Source of the DNA: Paracoccus fontiphilus
Lineage (GTDB): Bacteria; Pseudomonadota; Alphaproteobacteria; Rhodobacterales; Rhodobacteraceae
NCBI RefSeq assembly: GCF_017356265.1
Contig: NZ_JAFNAW010000028.1
Location: 1 to 43,576, forward strand
Direction of reading: 5' to 3'
Length of the DNA: 43,576 bases
The first letter of the stretch is position 1, and each line of letters opens with the position of its first letter. Below the pieces are notes generated by a model that made no database searches, had not been told where the DNA came from, and saw nothing but the letters and a program-made list of their open reading frames with translations. Both the position numbers and the translations under genes were made by a program. Below are positions 1 through 8,028 of the stretch, one piece after another.

Positions 1-585
1 CTCCAAGCCAACACTCCCACGCTCATGCGCGTGCAGAATGGCCCAAGCAGATTACAAGAGGCAGAAGGGGAACGCCGTCGCGCTTACGATGTGAACACGG
101 GAATGTCCCGGCAAGACCTTTGCCGCGTCGGGTGGCAGCACGTCAGCAAGACAGTTGGCGGCACGAGGATCGCCTACAAGCGGGCGAAAACCTCTGTTGC
201 CGCTGATCTACCGATTCTACCCGACTTGGCAGAAGAACTGGCTCATGCGCCGACCGATCGGCTTCTGTTCATCACGCAGGACGCGCGGCCGATCGGGTAC
301 AAGCCGGAAACCCTTGGCAACTGGTTTCGGGACCGCTGCGCCGAGGCGCAAGTTCCCGGCTCACCGCATGGGCTGCGCAAAGCTGGTGCAACTCGCTTGG
401 CTGATGCCGGTGCCAGTGCATGGGAGATTGCCTCCTATTTGGCGCACGAGGACACCAAGCAGGCGGACACCTACGCAAAGAAGGCGAACCGCTCGAAGCT
501 GGCAGATAGCGGGTTCACCAGATTGCAAACCGTGCCCAAATTTTCTGCAGAGTTGGACAAGAAGAGAGCTAAAGGTGAACGATAA
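1..585 (+). pseudogene. Tyrosine recombinase (phage-type integrase), C-terminal part, possibly frameshifted
   Basis: This is the C-terminal catalytic part of a tyrosine site-specific recombinase, which cuts and rejoins DNA during integration and excision of mobile elements. The reading frame is open to the window edge. The box-I arginine region reads NTGMSRQDL, the HxxR motif reads HGLRKAGATRLA, and the last block has the second histidine in YLAHEDT followed by the candidate nucleophile tyrosine in DTYAKKANR. Upstream of about base 94 this frame stops resembling an integrase, while the +2 frame reads GNAVALTM just before NTGM, so a frameshift is possible. The N-terminal arm-binding and core-binding domains are not in the window. 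The gene ends 20 bases from the 3' end of tRNA-Glu, a usual position for an integrase next to its attachment site. Whether it is active cannot be told. Confidence 0.72.
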
Positions 586-605
586 TCATTGCTTACAAGA
601 AGAAG

Positions 606-680
606 TGGCAGCCCGTAGGGGAGTCGAACCCCTCTTTTCAGGTTGAAAACCTGACGTCCTAACCGATAGACGAACGGGCC
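606..680 (-). tRNA. tRNA-Glu (anticodon TTC)
   Basis: This 75-base cloverleaf on the minus strand starts GGCCCG and carries an encoded CCA end at 606-608. The anticodon arm is TCAGG-TTTTCAA-CCTGA, giving anticodon TTC. The T arm reads GTTCGACTC. The acceptor stem closes with a G-U first pair. Its 3' end faces an integrase gene, so it is a likely attachment site for an integrated element lying left of the window. Confidence 0.96.
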
Positions 681-824
681 ACTTTTCAGCACTGCCAGTC
701 ATCACCGGCGGCGTGGGGCGGTGTTTAGGCAAAGCCGCAGGGGTGCGCAAGGGGAAAAAACCGGGTCCGGCAAAATTTCTGACAAAGGCCGAAACTGCCC
801 CTCGGGGTCGGGCATCCGCGCGGT

Positions 825-853
825 TCTTGCAGGGGCGCGCCCGGGGTTGTAGA
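825..853 (+). promoter_or_regulatory. Possible promoter of gatCA
   Basis: A weak -35 box TCTTGC (825-830) is separated by 17 bases from TGTAGA (848-853), 26 bases before gatC. The -35 match is poor, so this is a suggestion only. The rest of 681-878 shows no gene. Confidence 0.3.
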
Positions 854-878
854 CCCGCGCCCAACGAAAGGAACCGTC

Positions 879-1166
879 ATGTCGATCACCGAGGATCAGG
901 CCCGCAAGGTCGCGCATTTGGCGCGCATCGCGGTCGATGACGCCGCTCTGCCCGCGCTTGCGCGAGAATTGAACGGCATCCTGCATTTCATGGAACAACT
1001 GTCCGAGGTCGACGTGGCCGGCGTCGAGCCGATGACCGGCGTCACCCCCATGCGGCTCAAGCGGCGCGAGGATGTCGTGACGGCCGGAGAGATGGCCGAC
1101 AAGATCCTGTCCAACGCCCCCGACACCCGCGAGGGCTTCTTTGCCGTCCCGAAGGTGGTGGAATGA
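879..1166 (+). CDS. gatC: Aspartyl/glutamyl-tRNA amidotransferase subunit C
   Basis: GatC is the small (95 aa) scaffold subunit of the GatCAB amidotransferase, which converts Glu-tRNA(Gln) and/or Asp-tRNA(Asn) to the amidated forms in the cytoplasm. The sequence shows the family start ([15 protein letters not shown]), the [12 protein letters not shown] motif and the C-terminal block ending FFAVPKVVE. The ATG is preceded by a GAAAGGA ribosome site at a normal distance. It overlaps gatA by four bases (ATGA), so the two are translationally coupled. The gatB subunit gene is not in the window. Confidence 0.96.
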   Translation: MSITEDQARKVAHLARIAVDDAALPALARELNGILHFMEQLSEVDVAGVEPMTGVTPMRLKRREDVVTAGEMADKILSNAPDTREGFFAVPKVVE

Positions 1167-2641
1167 GCGACCTGAACACCCTGACCATCGCCGAGGCCCG
1201 CGACGCGCTGGCCAGGGGCGAGACGACCTCGGTCGAACTGACCGCAGCCTGCCTGGCCGCCATCGAGAACGCGGGCGCGCTGAACGCCTTTGTCCACAAG
1301 ACCCCCGAGATGGCGCGCGAGATGGCAGAGGCCGCGGATGTCCGCATCAAGGCGGGCAAGGCCGCCGCGATGACCGGCATTCCGGTCGGCATCAAGGATG
1401 TCTTCTGCGTGAAGGGCGTGCCGTCGCAGGCGGCCAGCCGCATCCTGGAAGGCTTCCGCCCGGAATATGAATCCACCGTGACCCAGAACCTGTGGAACGC
1501 GGGCGCGGTCATGCTGGGCAAGCTGAACCAGGATGAATTCGCCATGGGCTCGGCCAACGAATCCAGCTGCTACGGCCCGGCGGTGAACCCCTGGAAGGTC
1601 GATGACCGGCAATTGACGCCGGGGGGCAGCTCGGGCGGGTCGGCGGCGGCGGTGGCGGCGGACCTGTGCCTGGCCGCGACGGGGACGGATACCGGCGGCT
1701 CGATCCGCCAGCCCGCGGCCTTCACCGGCATCGTGGGGCTGAAGCCCACCTATGGCCGCGTCAGTCGCTGGGGAGTGATTGCCTATGCCTCGTCGCTGGA
1801 TCAGGCGGGGCCGATGACCAAGACGGTGCGCGACGCGGCGATCATGCTGGGGGCCATGGCCTCGGTCGATCCGATGGACTCGACCAGTGCCGACCTTCCC
1901 GTGCCGGACTTCGAGGCCGCGCTTTCCGGCGACATCCGCGGCAAGCGCATCGGCATCCCGCGCGAATACCGCGACGGCCTGCCCCCCGAGATCGAGGCGC
2001 TGTGGGACAAGGGCGCGGACATGCTGCGCGACGCGGGCGCCGAGATCGTCGAGATCAGCCTGCCGCACACGAAATACGCCCTGCCCGCCTATTACGTGAT
2101 CGCCCCGGCCGAGGCGTCGTCGAACCTCGCCCGCTATGACGGGGTGCGCTATGGCCGCCGCGCCAAGCTGGGCCAAGGCGACGGCATCGTCGAGATGTAT
2201 GAAAAGACCCGCGCCGAGGGCTTCGGCCCCGAGGTGCAGCGCCGGGTGATGATCGGCACCTATGTGCTGTCGGCGGGCTTCTACGACGCCTATTACAACC
2301 GCGCCCGCAAGGTCCGCGCGCTGATCAAGCGCGACTTCGATCAGGCTTTCGCCGCAGGCATCGACGCGATCCTGGCGCCGACCACGCCGTCGGCCGCCTT
2401 CCCCTTGGGGTCGCTGGACCAGTCCGACCCGGTGCAGGCCTATCTGAACGACGTGTTCACGGTGACGCTGAACCTGGTCGGCCTGCCGGGCATCGCGGTT
2501 CCCGTGGGCCAGGACAGCCAGGGGCTGCCGCTGGGCCTGCAACTGTTCGGAAAACCCTTCGAGGAAGGCGAATTGCTGAACCACGCCCTTGTTCTTGAAC
2601 GCGCTGCCGGATTTGTAGCCAAGCCCGATCGCTGGTGGTAG
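1163..2641 (+). CDS. gatA: Aspartyl/glutamyl-tRNA amidotransferase subunit A
   Basis: GatA is the glutaminase subunit of GatCAB, releasing ammonia from glutamine for tRNA-dependent amidation. At 492 aa it is full length. The amidase-signature catalytic triad is visible: lysine in GIKDVF (about residue 78), the cis-serine in GGSSGGS (about 154) and the nucleophilic serine in [11 protein letters not shown] (about 178). The C-terminal part has the usual [12 protein letters not shown] motif. It is coupled to gatC by an ATGA overlap, and a small lipoprotein gene follows closely. The long minus-strand frame across this gene is a codon-bias shadow. Confidence 0.97.
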   Translation: MSDLNTLTIAEARDALARGETTSVELTAACLAAIENAGALNAFVHKTPEMAREMAEAADVRIKAGKAAAMTGIPVGIKDVFCVKGVPSQAASRILEGFRPEYESTVTQNLWNAGAVMLGKLNQDEFAMGSANESSCYGPAVNPWKVDDRQLTPGGSSGGSAAAVAADLCLAATGTDTGGSIRQPAAFTGIVGLKPTYGRVSRWGVIAYASSLDQAGPMTKTVRDAAIMLGAMASVDPMDSTSADLPVPDFEAALSGDIRGKRIGIPREYRDGLPPEIEALWDKGADMLRDAGAEIVEISLPHTKYALPAYYVIAPAEASSNLARYDGVRYGRRAKLGQGDGIVEMYEKTRAEGFGPEVQRRVMIGTYVLSAGFYDAYYNRARKVRALIKRDFDQAFAAGIDAILAPTTPSAAFPLGSLDQSDPVQAYLNDVFTVTLNLVGLPGIAVPVGQDSQGLPLGLQLFGKPFEEGELLNHALVLERAAGFVAKPDRWW

Positions 2642-2672
2642 GCTCGGGCCGATGGCATATCCAGGAGGCATG

Positions 2673-3026
2673 ATGCGCGGTTGTCTGATCCTTTCGGTGC
2701 TGGCGCTTGCCGGCTGCGGCGAGCATCTGGGCTGGAACCCGAACTACAACTTCGCACCGACCCGCTATGGCGAGTATCGTGCCACCCGCGAGGCAGCCCT
2801 GGTGACGGCCGCGGAATCGCCGAAGACCATTCCGGTCGCGCGGCCGTTCTATGCGCCGACGGGGGCCGAGATCGCGGGCCGCAGTCCCGTGCCGATCCCG
2901 CCCACCATGGGCGTGACGAAGGTGCGGGTGGTGAAGAAAGTCCAGACCGTTCCCGCGCAAGATCCGGACGCGCCGATCCCGATCGCGCCCCCGTCGATGC
3001 GCAAGGACGACCAGCCGCCGCTGTGA
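2673..3026 (+). CDS. Small putative lipoprotein of unknown function
   Basis: I do not recognise this 117-aa protein. It has a short lipoprotein signal peptide, MRGCLILSVLALAGC, with lipobox LAGC, so the mature chain should start at that cysteine and be membrane anchored. The mature part is proline rich and polar, with no recognised domain. The ATG at 2673 lies four bases after AGGAGG (2663-2668); an ATG one codon earlier is equally possible and makes no difference to the signal. Its stop overlaps the GTG start of the amidase gene, so the two are probably co-expressed and may both act at the cell wall. That functional link is inference. Confidence 0.72.
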   Translation: MRGCLILSVLALAGCGEHLGWNPNYNFAPTRYGEYRATREAALVTAAESPKTIPVARPFYAPTGAEIAGRSPVPIPPTMGVTKVRVVKKVQTVPAQDPDAPIPIAPPSMRKDDQPPL

Positions 3027-3733
3027 GCGCGGATTACCCCAGTCCAAATCACGGCGATCGGCGGGGCCAGCGGCCTGAACTCGTCGTCCTGCACTATACC
3101 GGGATGAGCGACACGGCCGAGGCGCGCGCCCGGCTGTGCGATCCCACCGCCGAGGTCAGCGCCCACTGGCTGATCCACGAGGATGGCCGGGTCGAGGCGC
3201 TTGTCCCCGAGGACCGCCGTGCCTGGCACGCCGGCGCCGGGTCCTGGAAGGGCCGCGACGACGTGAACTCTCGCAGCATCGGGATCGAGATCGCCAATCC
3301 CGGCGACCGGCCCTTCCCGGCCCGCCAGATGGATGCCGTGGTCGTGCTGCTGCGCGAGATCATGGTTCGCTGGCACATCGGCCCCCACGCGGTGATCGGC
3401 CATTCCGACATGGCGCCCGACCGCAAGATCGACCCCGGCCCCCGATTCGACTGGCAGCGCCTCGCACGCGAAGGGCTTGCGACACCCAGCGGCCGGGCCG
3501 AGGACCTGCCCCTGGAGGCCAGCCTGACCCGCCTGGGCTATCCGCCCGCCTCGGCCGAGCTTCGCCTGTCCGCCTTCCGCCTGCGCCATCGACCCTGGGG
3601 CCGGGGCGCCGAGACCGAGGCAGACCGCCGGGCGGCAGCCTTTGCGGCGGGACAGGCGGATCAACCTGCCGGTGACGGGGCGGCCGAGACCTTGAGGCCG
3701 GAAACCGCACCGGCACCGTTTCGGACGGCATGA
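3023..3733 (+). CDS. N-acetylmuramoyl-L-alanine amidase, AmiD/AmpD-like (amidase_2)
   Basis: This 236-aa protein should be a zinc amidase that cuts the bond between muramic acid and the peptide stem of peptidoglycan or anhydro-muropeptides. The amidase_2 core shows zinc-ligand motifs VVLHYTGM and GHSDMAPDRKIDPGP, and the conserved glutamate in SIGIEIAN. The C-terminal part (LTRLGYPP through TEADRRAAAFAAG) looks like the small peptidoglycan-binding helical domain of AmiD. The start chosen is GTG at 3023, overlapping the lipoprotein stop as GTGA; the longer upstream frame is a shadow. No signal peptide is visible, so a cytoplasmic muropeptide-recycling role like AmpD is likelier than an outer-membrane role. 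Confidence 0.88.
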   Translation: MSADYPSPNHGDRRGQRPELVVLHYTGMSDTAEARARLCDPTAEVSAHWLIHEDGRVEALVPEDRRAWHAGAGSWKGRDDVNSRSIGIEIANPGDRPFPARQMDAVVVLLREIMVRWHIGPHAVIGHSDMAPDRKIDPGPRFDWQRLAREGLATPSGRAEDLPLEASLTRLGYPPASAELRLSAFRLRHRPWGRGAETEADRRAAAFAAGQADQPAGDGAAETLRPETAPAPFRTA

Positions 3734-3922
3734 CTTCAGGGGGGATTTCTCAGCCGGGCGGCCCGAACTCGGGAACAAACAACACATTGGCCGCTCGGCT
3801 GATATGGGTGTTATGTCTGATCCTGACGCGCGGGTAAACCTGTCCTTTCGTCCAGTTCCCTTGAAGCCCAGGGTCGGTTCCCGCAGCCCGCATGACGGGC
3901 GCCAGCGCGATGAACCTTCGCC
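3734..3922. other. Intergenic region between convergent genes
   Basis: This 189-base stretch lies between the amidase stop and the LysR stop. The only structure seen is a weak 5-bp hairpin, GCCCG/CGGGC (3886-3900). No T-tract terminator or convincing gene is visible. Confidence 0.5.
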
Positions 3923-4819
3923 CTAGCCGGTCTGTTCGGCCTTGACCCAGGACAGGAACGCCTGCCGTGCCTTGCGCCGTCCGGGATCGCGCGGCGTGGG
4001 GCCGGACTGGATCAGGTAGTAGTCGAACTCCTCCAGCACCGACACATCGGACAGTTGAACAAGGCGACCCTCGGCCAGGTCGGGGCCGATCATCGCCAGG
4101 GAACACAGCGCCACCCCCTGCCCCGCCAGGGCCGCGGCGCGCAGCAGGTTGAAATCCTCGAAGATCGCGCCGGGCAGCCGGTCGGGAACAACTGCCCCCG
4201 CCCGCGCAAGCCAGGTCTTCCAGCCCGACTGGTCCGTGTCGTGCAGCAGTCCGACCTTCAGCAGCCATTCGGACGACAGGGCGACCGGACCCGTGCCGAC
4301 CAGGGCGGGGCTGCCCACCGGCACGCTGCGGCCGGACAGGAACGGCTGGGCCAGGATGCCTTCTCCCGTCGGCGGCGTGTCGGCAAAGGTGAAGGCCACG
4401 TCGGTGGTCGCGACGTCGATCTCGTGGCCGTGATGGGCATAGATCACGCGCAACTGGATGTCCGGATGCAAGGCCCGGAACCGCGGCAGCCGAGGGATCA
4501 GCCAGCAGACCGCCACCGATGGGATCGCCGCCACCACGACCGCGCCCTCGTGCGAGGCGGGCCTTGCCCGGCGGCAGGCGGCGTCGATGCCGTCGAACGC
4601 CGTCGTCAGATCGCGCGCCAGTGCCATGCCGCGCGGCAACAGCCTTGGCGCCCTGCCCCCGCGATCGAACAGGGGCAGTCCCAGCCAGTCCTCCAGGTGC
4701 TTGATCTGATGGCTGATGGCGGATTGCGTGACGAACAGGCTTTCGGCCGCCGCGCGGAAGCTGCCCGTGCGGGCCACCGCCTCGAAGGCGCGCAAGGCGT
4801 TCAGCGGAGGCTGGGACAT
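3923..4819 (-). CDS. LysR-family transcriptional regulator (GcvA-like)
   Basis: This is a 298-aa LysR-type regulator. The N-terminal winged helix-turn-helix is clear (FEAVARTGSFRAAAESL, then VTQSAISHQIKHLE, about residues 13-42), followed by an effector-binding domain of normal length. It is closest in feel to the GcvA branch. It is divergent from the creatinase gene with a 105-base spacer, the classic arrangement for a LysR protein that controls its neighbour, so creatine or a downstream metabolite such as sarcosine or glycine is a plausible effector. That effector assignment is inference from position. Confidence 0.93.
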   Translation of the reverse strand: MSQPPLNALRAFEAVARTGSFRAAAESLFVTQSAISHQIKHLEDWLGLPLFDRGGRAPRLLPRGMALARDLTTAFDGIDAACRRARPASHEGAVVVAAIPSVAVCWLIPRLPRFRALHPDIQLRVIYAHHGHEIDVATTDVAFTFADTPPTGEGILAQPFLSGRSVPVGSPALVGTGPVALSSEWLLKVGLLHDTDQSGWKTWLARAGAVVPDRLPGAIFEDFNLLRAAALAGQGVALCSLAMIGPDLAEGRLVQLSDVSVLEEFDYYLIQSGPTPRDPGRRKARQAFLSWVKAEQTG

Positions 4820-4924
4820 CGCGTTCCCCTTATGAGAAAAACTAATCGATGCTTTATAAATCCTCTTTTGACCGCTGCAAACACCGGCTGCATGGTTCAG
4901 GAAATATCACTCAAGGAGGGGTCG
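4820..4924. promoter_or_regulatory. Divergent lysR-creatinase control region
   Basis: This AT-rich spacer holds a TTAT (4831-4834) and ATAA (4857-4860) inverted pair around a CTAAT motif (4843-4847), the sort of element bound by GcvA-type regulators. A strong AAGGAGG (4913-4919) sits five bases before the creatinase ATG. The exact operator is not certain. Confidence 0.4.
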
Positions 4925-6163
4925 ATGACCGAACGCGAGAGACTTCAGGACTTTGTCGGCAACGGGCAAAAGGCCAAGGGCACCTTCTCGGACGCCGAGA
5001 TGCGGCGCCGGCTGGATGCGATCCGCAAACACATGGCCGACACGGGCGTCGATGCGGCGCTGTTCACGTCCTATCACAACATCAACTACTACGCCGACTT
5101 CATGTACTGCCAGTTCGGGCGGCGCTATGGCTTCTTCGTGGATCATGACCACGCCACCTCGATCAGCGCGGGCATCGACGGCGGGCAGCCGTGGCGGCGC
5201 ACCTTCGGCGGCAGCAACCTGACCTATACCGACTGGCAGAAGGACAACTACTTCCACGCCATCCGCCAGATCATCGGCAAGGCCAGGCGCATCGGGATCG
5301 AGTTCGACCACGTCAACATCGACCTGCTGAACCAGTTCAAGGCCGAGTTCCCGGGCGTCGATTTCGTCGACATCGCCGCCCCCGCCATGCGCCTGCGCAT
5401 GATCAAGTCGGCCGAGGAGATCGCCCATATCACGGAAATGGCCCGCATCGCCGACCTGGGCGGCGCGGCCTGCGTGGAGGCAACCGCCGTGGGCGTGCCC
5501 GAACACGAGGTGGCGCTGCATTCCACCGCCACCATGGTCCGAGAGATCGCCCGGACCTGGCCCGACGCCGAACTGCTGGACACCTGGACCTGGTTCCAGT
5601 CGGGCATCAACACCGACGGCGCCCACAACCCCGTCACCAGCCGCAGGATCGAACGCGGCGACATCCTGTCCTTGAACTGCTTCCCGATGGTCGCGGGCTA
5701 TTACGTCGCCCTGGAACGCACCCTGTTCGCCGAGGAAGCCAGCGACGACCACATCCGCCTGTGGGACTTCAACTGCCGCGTCCATGACCGCGGCAAGGAA
5801 CTGCTGGTGCCCGGCGCGAGATGTTCCGACATCGCGGCGGAACTGAACGAGATGTACGCCGCCGAGAACCTGCTGCAATACCGCAGCTTCGGCTATGGCC
5901 ACAGCTTCGGCGTGCTGTCGCACTATTACGGCCGCGAGGCCGGGCTGGAACTGCGCGAGGATTGCGACACCGTCCTGGAACCCGGCATGGTCGTCAGCAT
6001 GGAGCCGATGATCACCATCCCAGAAGGCCAGCCCGGCGCCGGCGGCTATCGCGAACACGACATCCTGGTGATCGAGGACGGCGGCAACCGCAACATCACG
6101 GGCTTCCCCTATGGCCCGGACCACCTGATCGTCAGGACGGGGGGCAAGGCCAAGGCCGCCTGA
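4925..6163 (+). CDS. Creatinase (creatine amidinohydrolase), M24 fold
   Basis: This 412-aa enzyme should hydrolyse creatine to sarcosine and urea. It matches the Pseudomonas creatinase pattern along its whole length: FTSYHNINYYADFMYC near the N-terminus, NIDGGQPWRR-like block GIDGGQPWRR, WTWFQSGINTDGAHNPVT, and FGYGHSFGVLSHYYGREAGLEL. The histidine of GAHN (about residue 234) matches the known catalytic histidine, and the conserved glutamates in VALERT and VSMEPM are present. It has the pita-bread peptidase M24 fold but is metal independent in this family. The ATG at 4925 has AAGGAGG five bases upstream; the longer upstream frame is not coding. It is followed by a transporter gene and divergent from a LysR regulator. 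Confidence 0.95.
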   Translation: MTERERLQDFVGNGQKAKGTFSDAEMRRRLDAIRKHMADTGVDAALFTSYHNINYYADFMYCQFGRRYGFFVDHDHATSISAGIDGGQPWRRTFGGSNLTYTDWQKDNYFHAIRQIIGKARRIGIEFDHVNIDLLNQFKAEFPGVDFVDIAAPAMRLRMIKSAEEIAHITEMARIADLGGAACVEATAVGVPEHEVALHSTATMVREIARTWPDAELLDTWTWFQSGINTDGAHNPVTSRRIERGDILSLNCFPMVAGYYVALERTLFAEEASDDHIRLWDFNCRVHDRGKELLVPGARCSDIAAELNEMYAAENLLQYRSFGYGHSFGVLSHYYGREAGLELREDCDTVLEPGMVVSMEPMITIPEGQPGAGGYREHDILVIEDGGNRNITGFPYGPDHLIVRTGGKAKAA

Positions 6164-6171
6164 CATCTGCA

Positions 6172-6194
6172 ACCGGCGGGAAGCCCCCGCCGGT
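6172..6194 (+). terminator. GC-rich hairpin after creatinase
   Basis: A perfect 9-bp stem (ACCGGCGGG with CCCGCCGGT, five-base loop) starts eight bases after the creatinase stop and is followed by CTTTCC. The T-tract is poor, so it may only reduce read-through into the transporter gene. Confidence 0.5.
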
Positions 6195-6272
6195 CTTTCC
6201 GTTCAAGAGCGCGAAAGCACGCCGGACCGCCGGGAGGGGCGGGCCGTCATCCAGCATCCATGGGAGGAGACC

Positions 6273-7601
6273 ATGACCACAGCCTACATTTCCGCGACTG
6301 CCGCCGCAGACGCACCGCCCGATGCCAAGGCGACGCCCGCCGTCCTGCGCAAGGTTCTGACCGCCAGCTTCATCGGCAACTTCGTCGAATGGTTCGACTA
6401 CGCGTCCTACGGCTATTTCGCCACGGTGATCGCGGTCGTCTTCTTTCCCGAGATCGCCCCGTCCGCCGCGCTGCTGGCCACCTTCGCGGTCTTCGCGATT
6501 TCCTTCGTGATCCGCCCGATCGGCGGCATCGTCTGGGGCAGCATCGGCGACCGGGTGGGCCGACGCACCGCGCTGTCGTGGTCGATCCTGATCATGTCGG
6601 GCGCAACCACGGTGATCGCCCTTCTGCCGTCCCATGCGCAGATCGGCATGGCGGCGCCTGTCCTGCTGCTGCTGGTCCGCATGGTGCAGGGCTTTTCCGC
6701 ATCGGGCGAATATGCGGGCGCCACGTCCTTCCTGGCGGAATACGCGCCGCCGGAAAAGCGCGGCTTCTATACCAGCATGGTCCCCGCCAGCACCGCCGCG
6801 GGCCTGCTGGCCGGGTCGCTGATGTCGGCGCTGCTGTTCAGCCAGCTGACCGAGGCGCAACTGCACGGCTGGGGCTGGCGCCTGCCCTTCCTGCTGGCCT
6901 TTCCGCTGGGCCTTGTCGGCCTCTACATCCGCCTGAAGCTGGAAGACACCCCCCGGTTCCGCGAGCTTGAAGCGCGGCATCATGTCGAGGCCACCCCGGT
7001 CAGGGAACTGTTCACGACCTATCGCGAGCCGATCCTCCGCGCCTTCGGCGTGACCTGCCTGAACGCGGTCGGCTTCTACCTGATCCTCAGCTACATGCCG
7101 ACCTATCTCATCACCGAGATGGGCATGGACGAAAGCGCGTCGTTCCTGGCCAACAGCATCGCGCTGTTCGCCTATATCTTCCTGATCTTCATGATGGGCG
7201 CGCTGTCGGACCGGTTCGGGCGCAAGACCGCGCTTGTCGCCGCGTCGATCCTGTTCATCGTCCTGACGGTGCCGCTGTTCGGCCTGCTGGATGGCGCGAC
7301 CTTCGGCACCATCGTGCTGGTCCAGGTGATCTTCGGGGCGCTGCTGACCGTGAACGACGGCACCCTGCCCTGCTTCCTGTCCGAGATCTTTCCCACCCGA
7401 GTGCGCTATTCCGGTTTCGCCTTCAGCTTCAACACCGCCAACGCCCTGTTCGGCGGCACCGCGCCCTTCATCGCCACCTGGCTGATCTCGGCCACCGGCA
7501 GCAAGGCGGCGCCCGCCTGGTTCCTGGTGGCGGCGGCGGTTGTTGCCCTGATCGCCATGCTCACCAGCCGAGAGACTGCGGGCAAGCCGCTGGAGGACTG
7601 A
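6273..7601 (+). CDS. MFS transporter, metabolite:H+ symporter (MHS/ProP-like) family
   Basis: This 442-aa inner-membrane protein has about 12 membrane segments. Family marks are the N-terminal GNFVEWFDYASYGYF, the loop motifs GSIGDRVGRRTA and, repeated in the second half, GALSDRFGRKTA, and the MHS motif RMVQGFSASGEYAGA. Relatives import betaine, proline, dicarboxylates and similar compounds with protons. Because it follows creatinase and nothing else metabolic is nearby, creatine or a related methylated glycine is the likeliest substrate; this is inferred from context. The ATG has a GGGAGGA ribosome site just upstream. Confidence 0.9.
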   Translation: MTTAYISATAAADAPPDAKATPAVLRKVLTASFIGNFVEWFDYASYGYFATVIAVVFFPEIAPSAALLATFAVFAISFVIRPIGGIVWGSIGDRVGRRTALSWSILIMSGATTVIALLPSHAQIGMAAPVLLLLVRMVQGFSASGEYAGATSFLAEYAPPEKRGFYTSMVPASTAAGLLAGSLMSALLFSQLTEAQLHGWGWRLPFLLAFPLGLVGLYIRLKLEDTPRFRELEARHHVEATPVRELFTTYREPILRAFGVTCLNAVGFYLILSYMPTYLITEMGMDESASFLANSIALFAYIFLIFMMGALSDRFGRKTALVAASILFIVLTVPLFGLLDGATFGTIVLVQVIFGALLTVNDGTLPCFLSEIFPTRVRYSGFAFSFNTANALFGGTAPFIATWLISATGSKAAPAWFLVAAAVVALIAMLTSRETAGKPLED

Positions 7602-7623
7602 ACGGCACCGCGACAACACAGCC

Positions 7624-7655
7624 GAAGGAGCGGCCCTGCAAGGCCGCTTCCTTTT
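7624..7655 (+). terminator. Intrinsic terminator of the creatinase-transporter unit
   Basis: The stem AGCGGCC (7629-7635) pairs with GGCCGCT (7642-7648) around a six-base loop, extended by two further pairs, and runs into CCTTTTCC. It begins about 25 bases after the transporter stop. The following 7656-7870 shows nothing recognisable. Confidence 0.75.
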
Positions 7656-7870
7656 CCCGTCCGCGGGACGCGATTCTTCGTGAAAGGCCGCATTCGCCCG
7701 TGCCGCGGCATGGGTGCGGCTGACCGCGATCCGGAAAACGCTTCGACCAAACAATGCCGGGGAAACTCGAGTCAGGGCGCGATTCCGGAACGGAAAGATC
7801 CGGGAGCGCGTGGCTCACCCGCAGCTTCGGTCCCCCGCAGGGGAAGCTTGTCTAAGTGCCTGGAAGCTAA

Positions 7871-7947
7871 TGGCGGACCCGGAGCGATTCGAACGCCCGA
7901 CCCCCAGATTCGTAGTCTGGTGCTCTATCCAGCTGAGCTACGGGTCC
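7871..7947 (-). tRNA. tRNA-Arg (anticodon ACG)
   Basis: This is a 77-base cloverleaf on the minus strand from GGACCCG to an encoded CCA at 7871-7873. The anticodon arm CCAGA-CTACGAA-TCTGG gives ACG, normally read as inosine-CG. The D arm (GCTCAGCTGGATAGAGC) and T arm (GTTCGAATC) are typical. Confidence 0.97.
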
Positions 7948-7991
7948 GTCGTAGGGCGGTGATCTATCCCCCTGTTCCGGAGGATGCAAGA

Positions 7992-8017
7992 GGGGCGACG
8001 GAAAAAAACGTCGCCCC
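7992..8017 (-). terminator. Terminator hairpin downstream of the histidine kinase
   Basis: A perfect 9-bp stem, GGGGCGACG with CGTCGCCCC, encloses an eight-base A-rich loop 11 bases after the kinase stop. The T-rich flank (TTCTCATTTT) is on the plus-strand side, so the hairpin may act in both directions. Confidence 0.6.
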
Positions 8018-8028
8018 TTCTCATTTTC

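Noticed and set aside
25..154. ATG at 25 as the true integrase start
   Set aside because: The frame is open to the window edge and the first residues do not look like an integrase N-terminus; the gene more likely begins outside the window.
896..2671. 591-codon minus-strand frame over gatC-gatA
   Set aside because: Low-complexity Arg/Ala/Gly-rich shadow of GC-rich codon bias; gatC and gatA on the other strand are complete and coupled.
4055..4924. Long in-frame extension upstream of creatinase
   Set aside because: It runs antisense through the LysR gene; AAGGAGG and family length fix the start at 4925.
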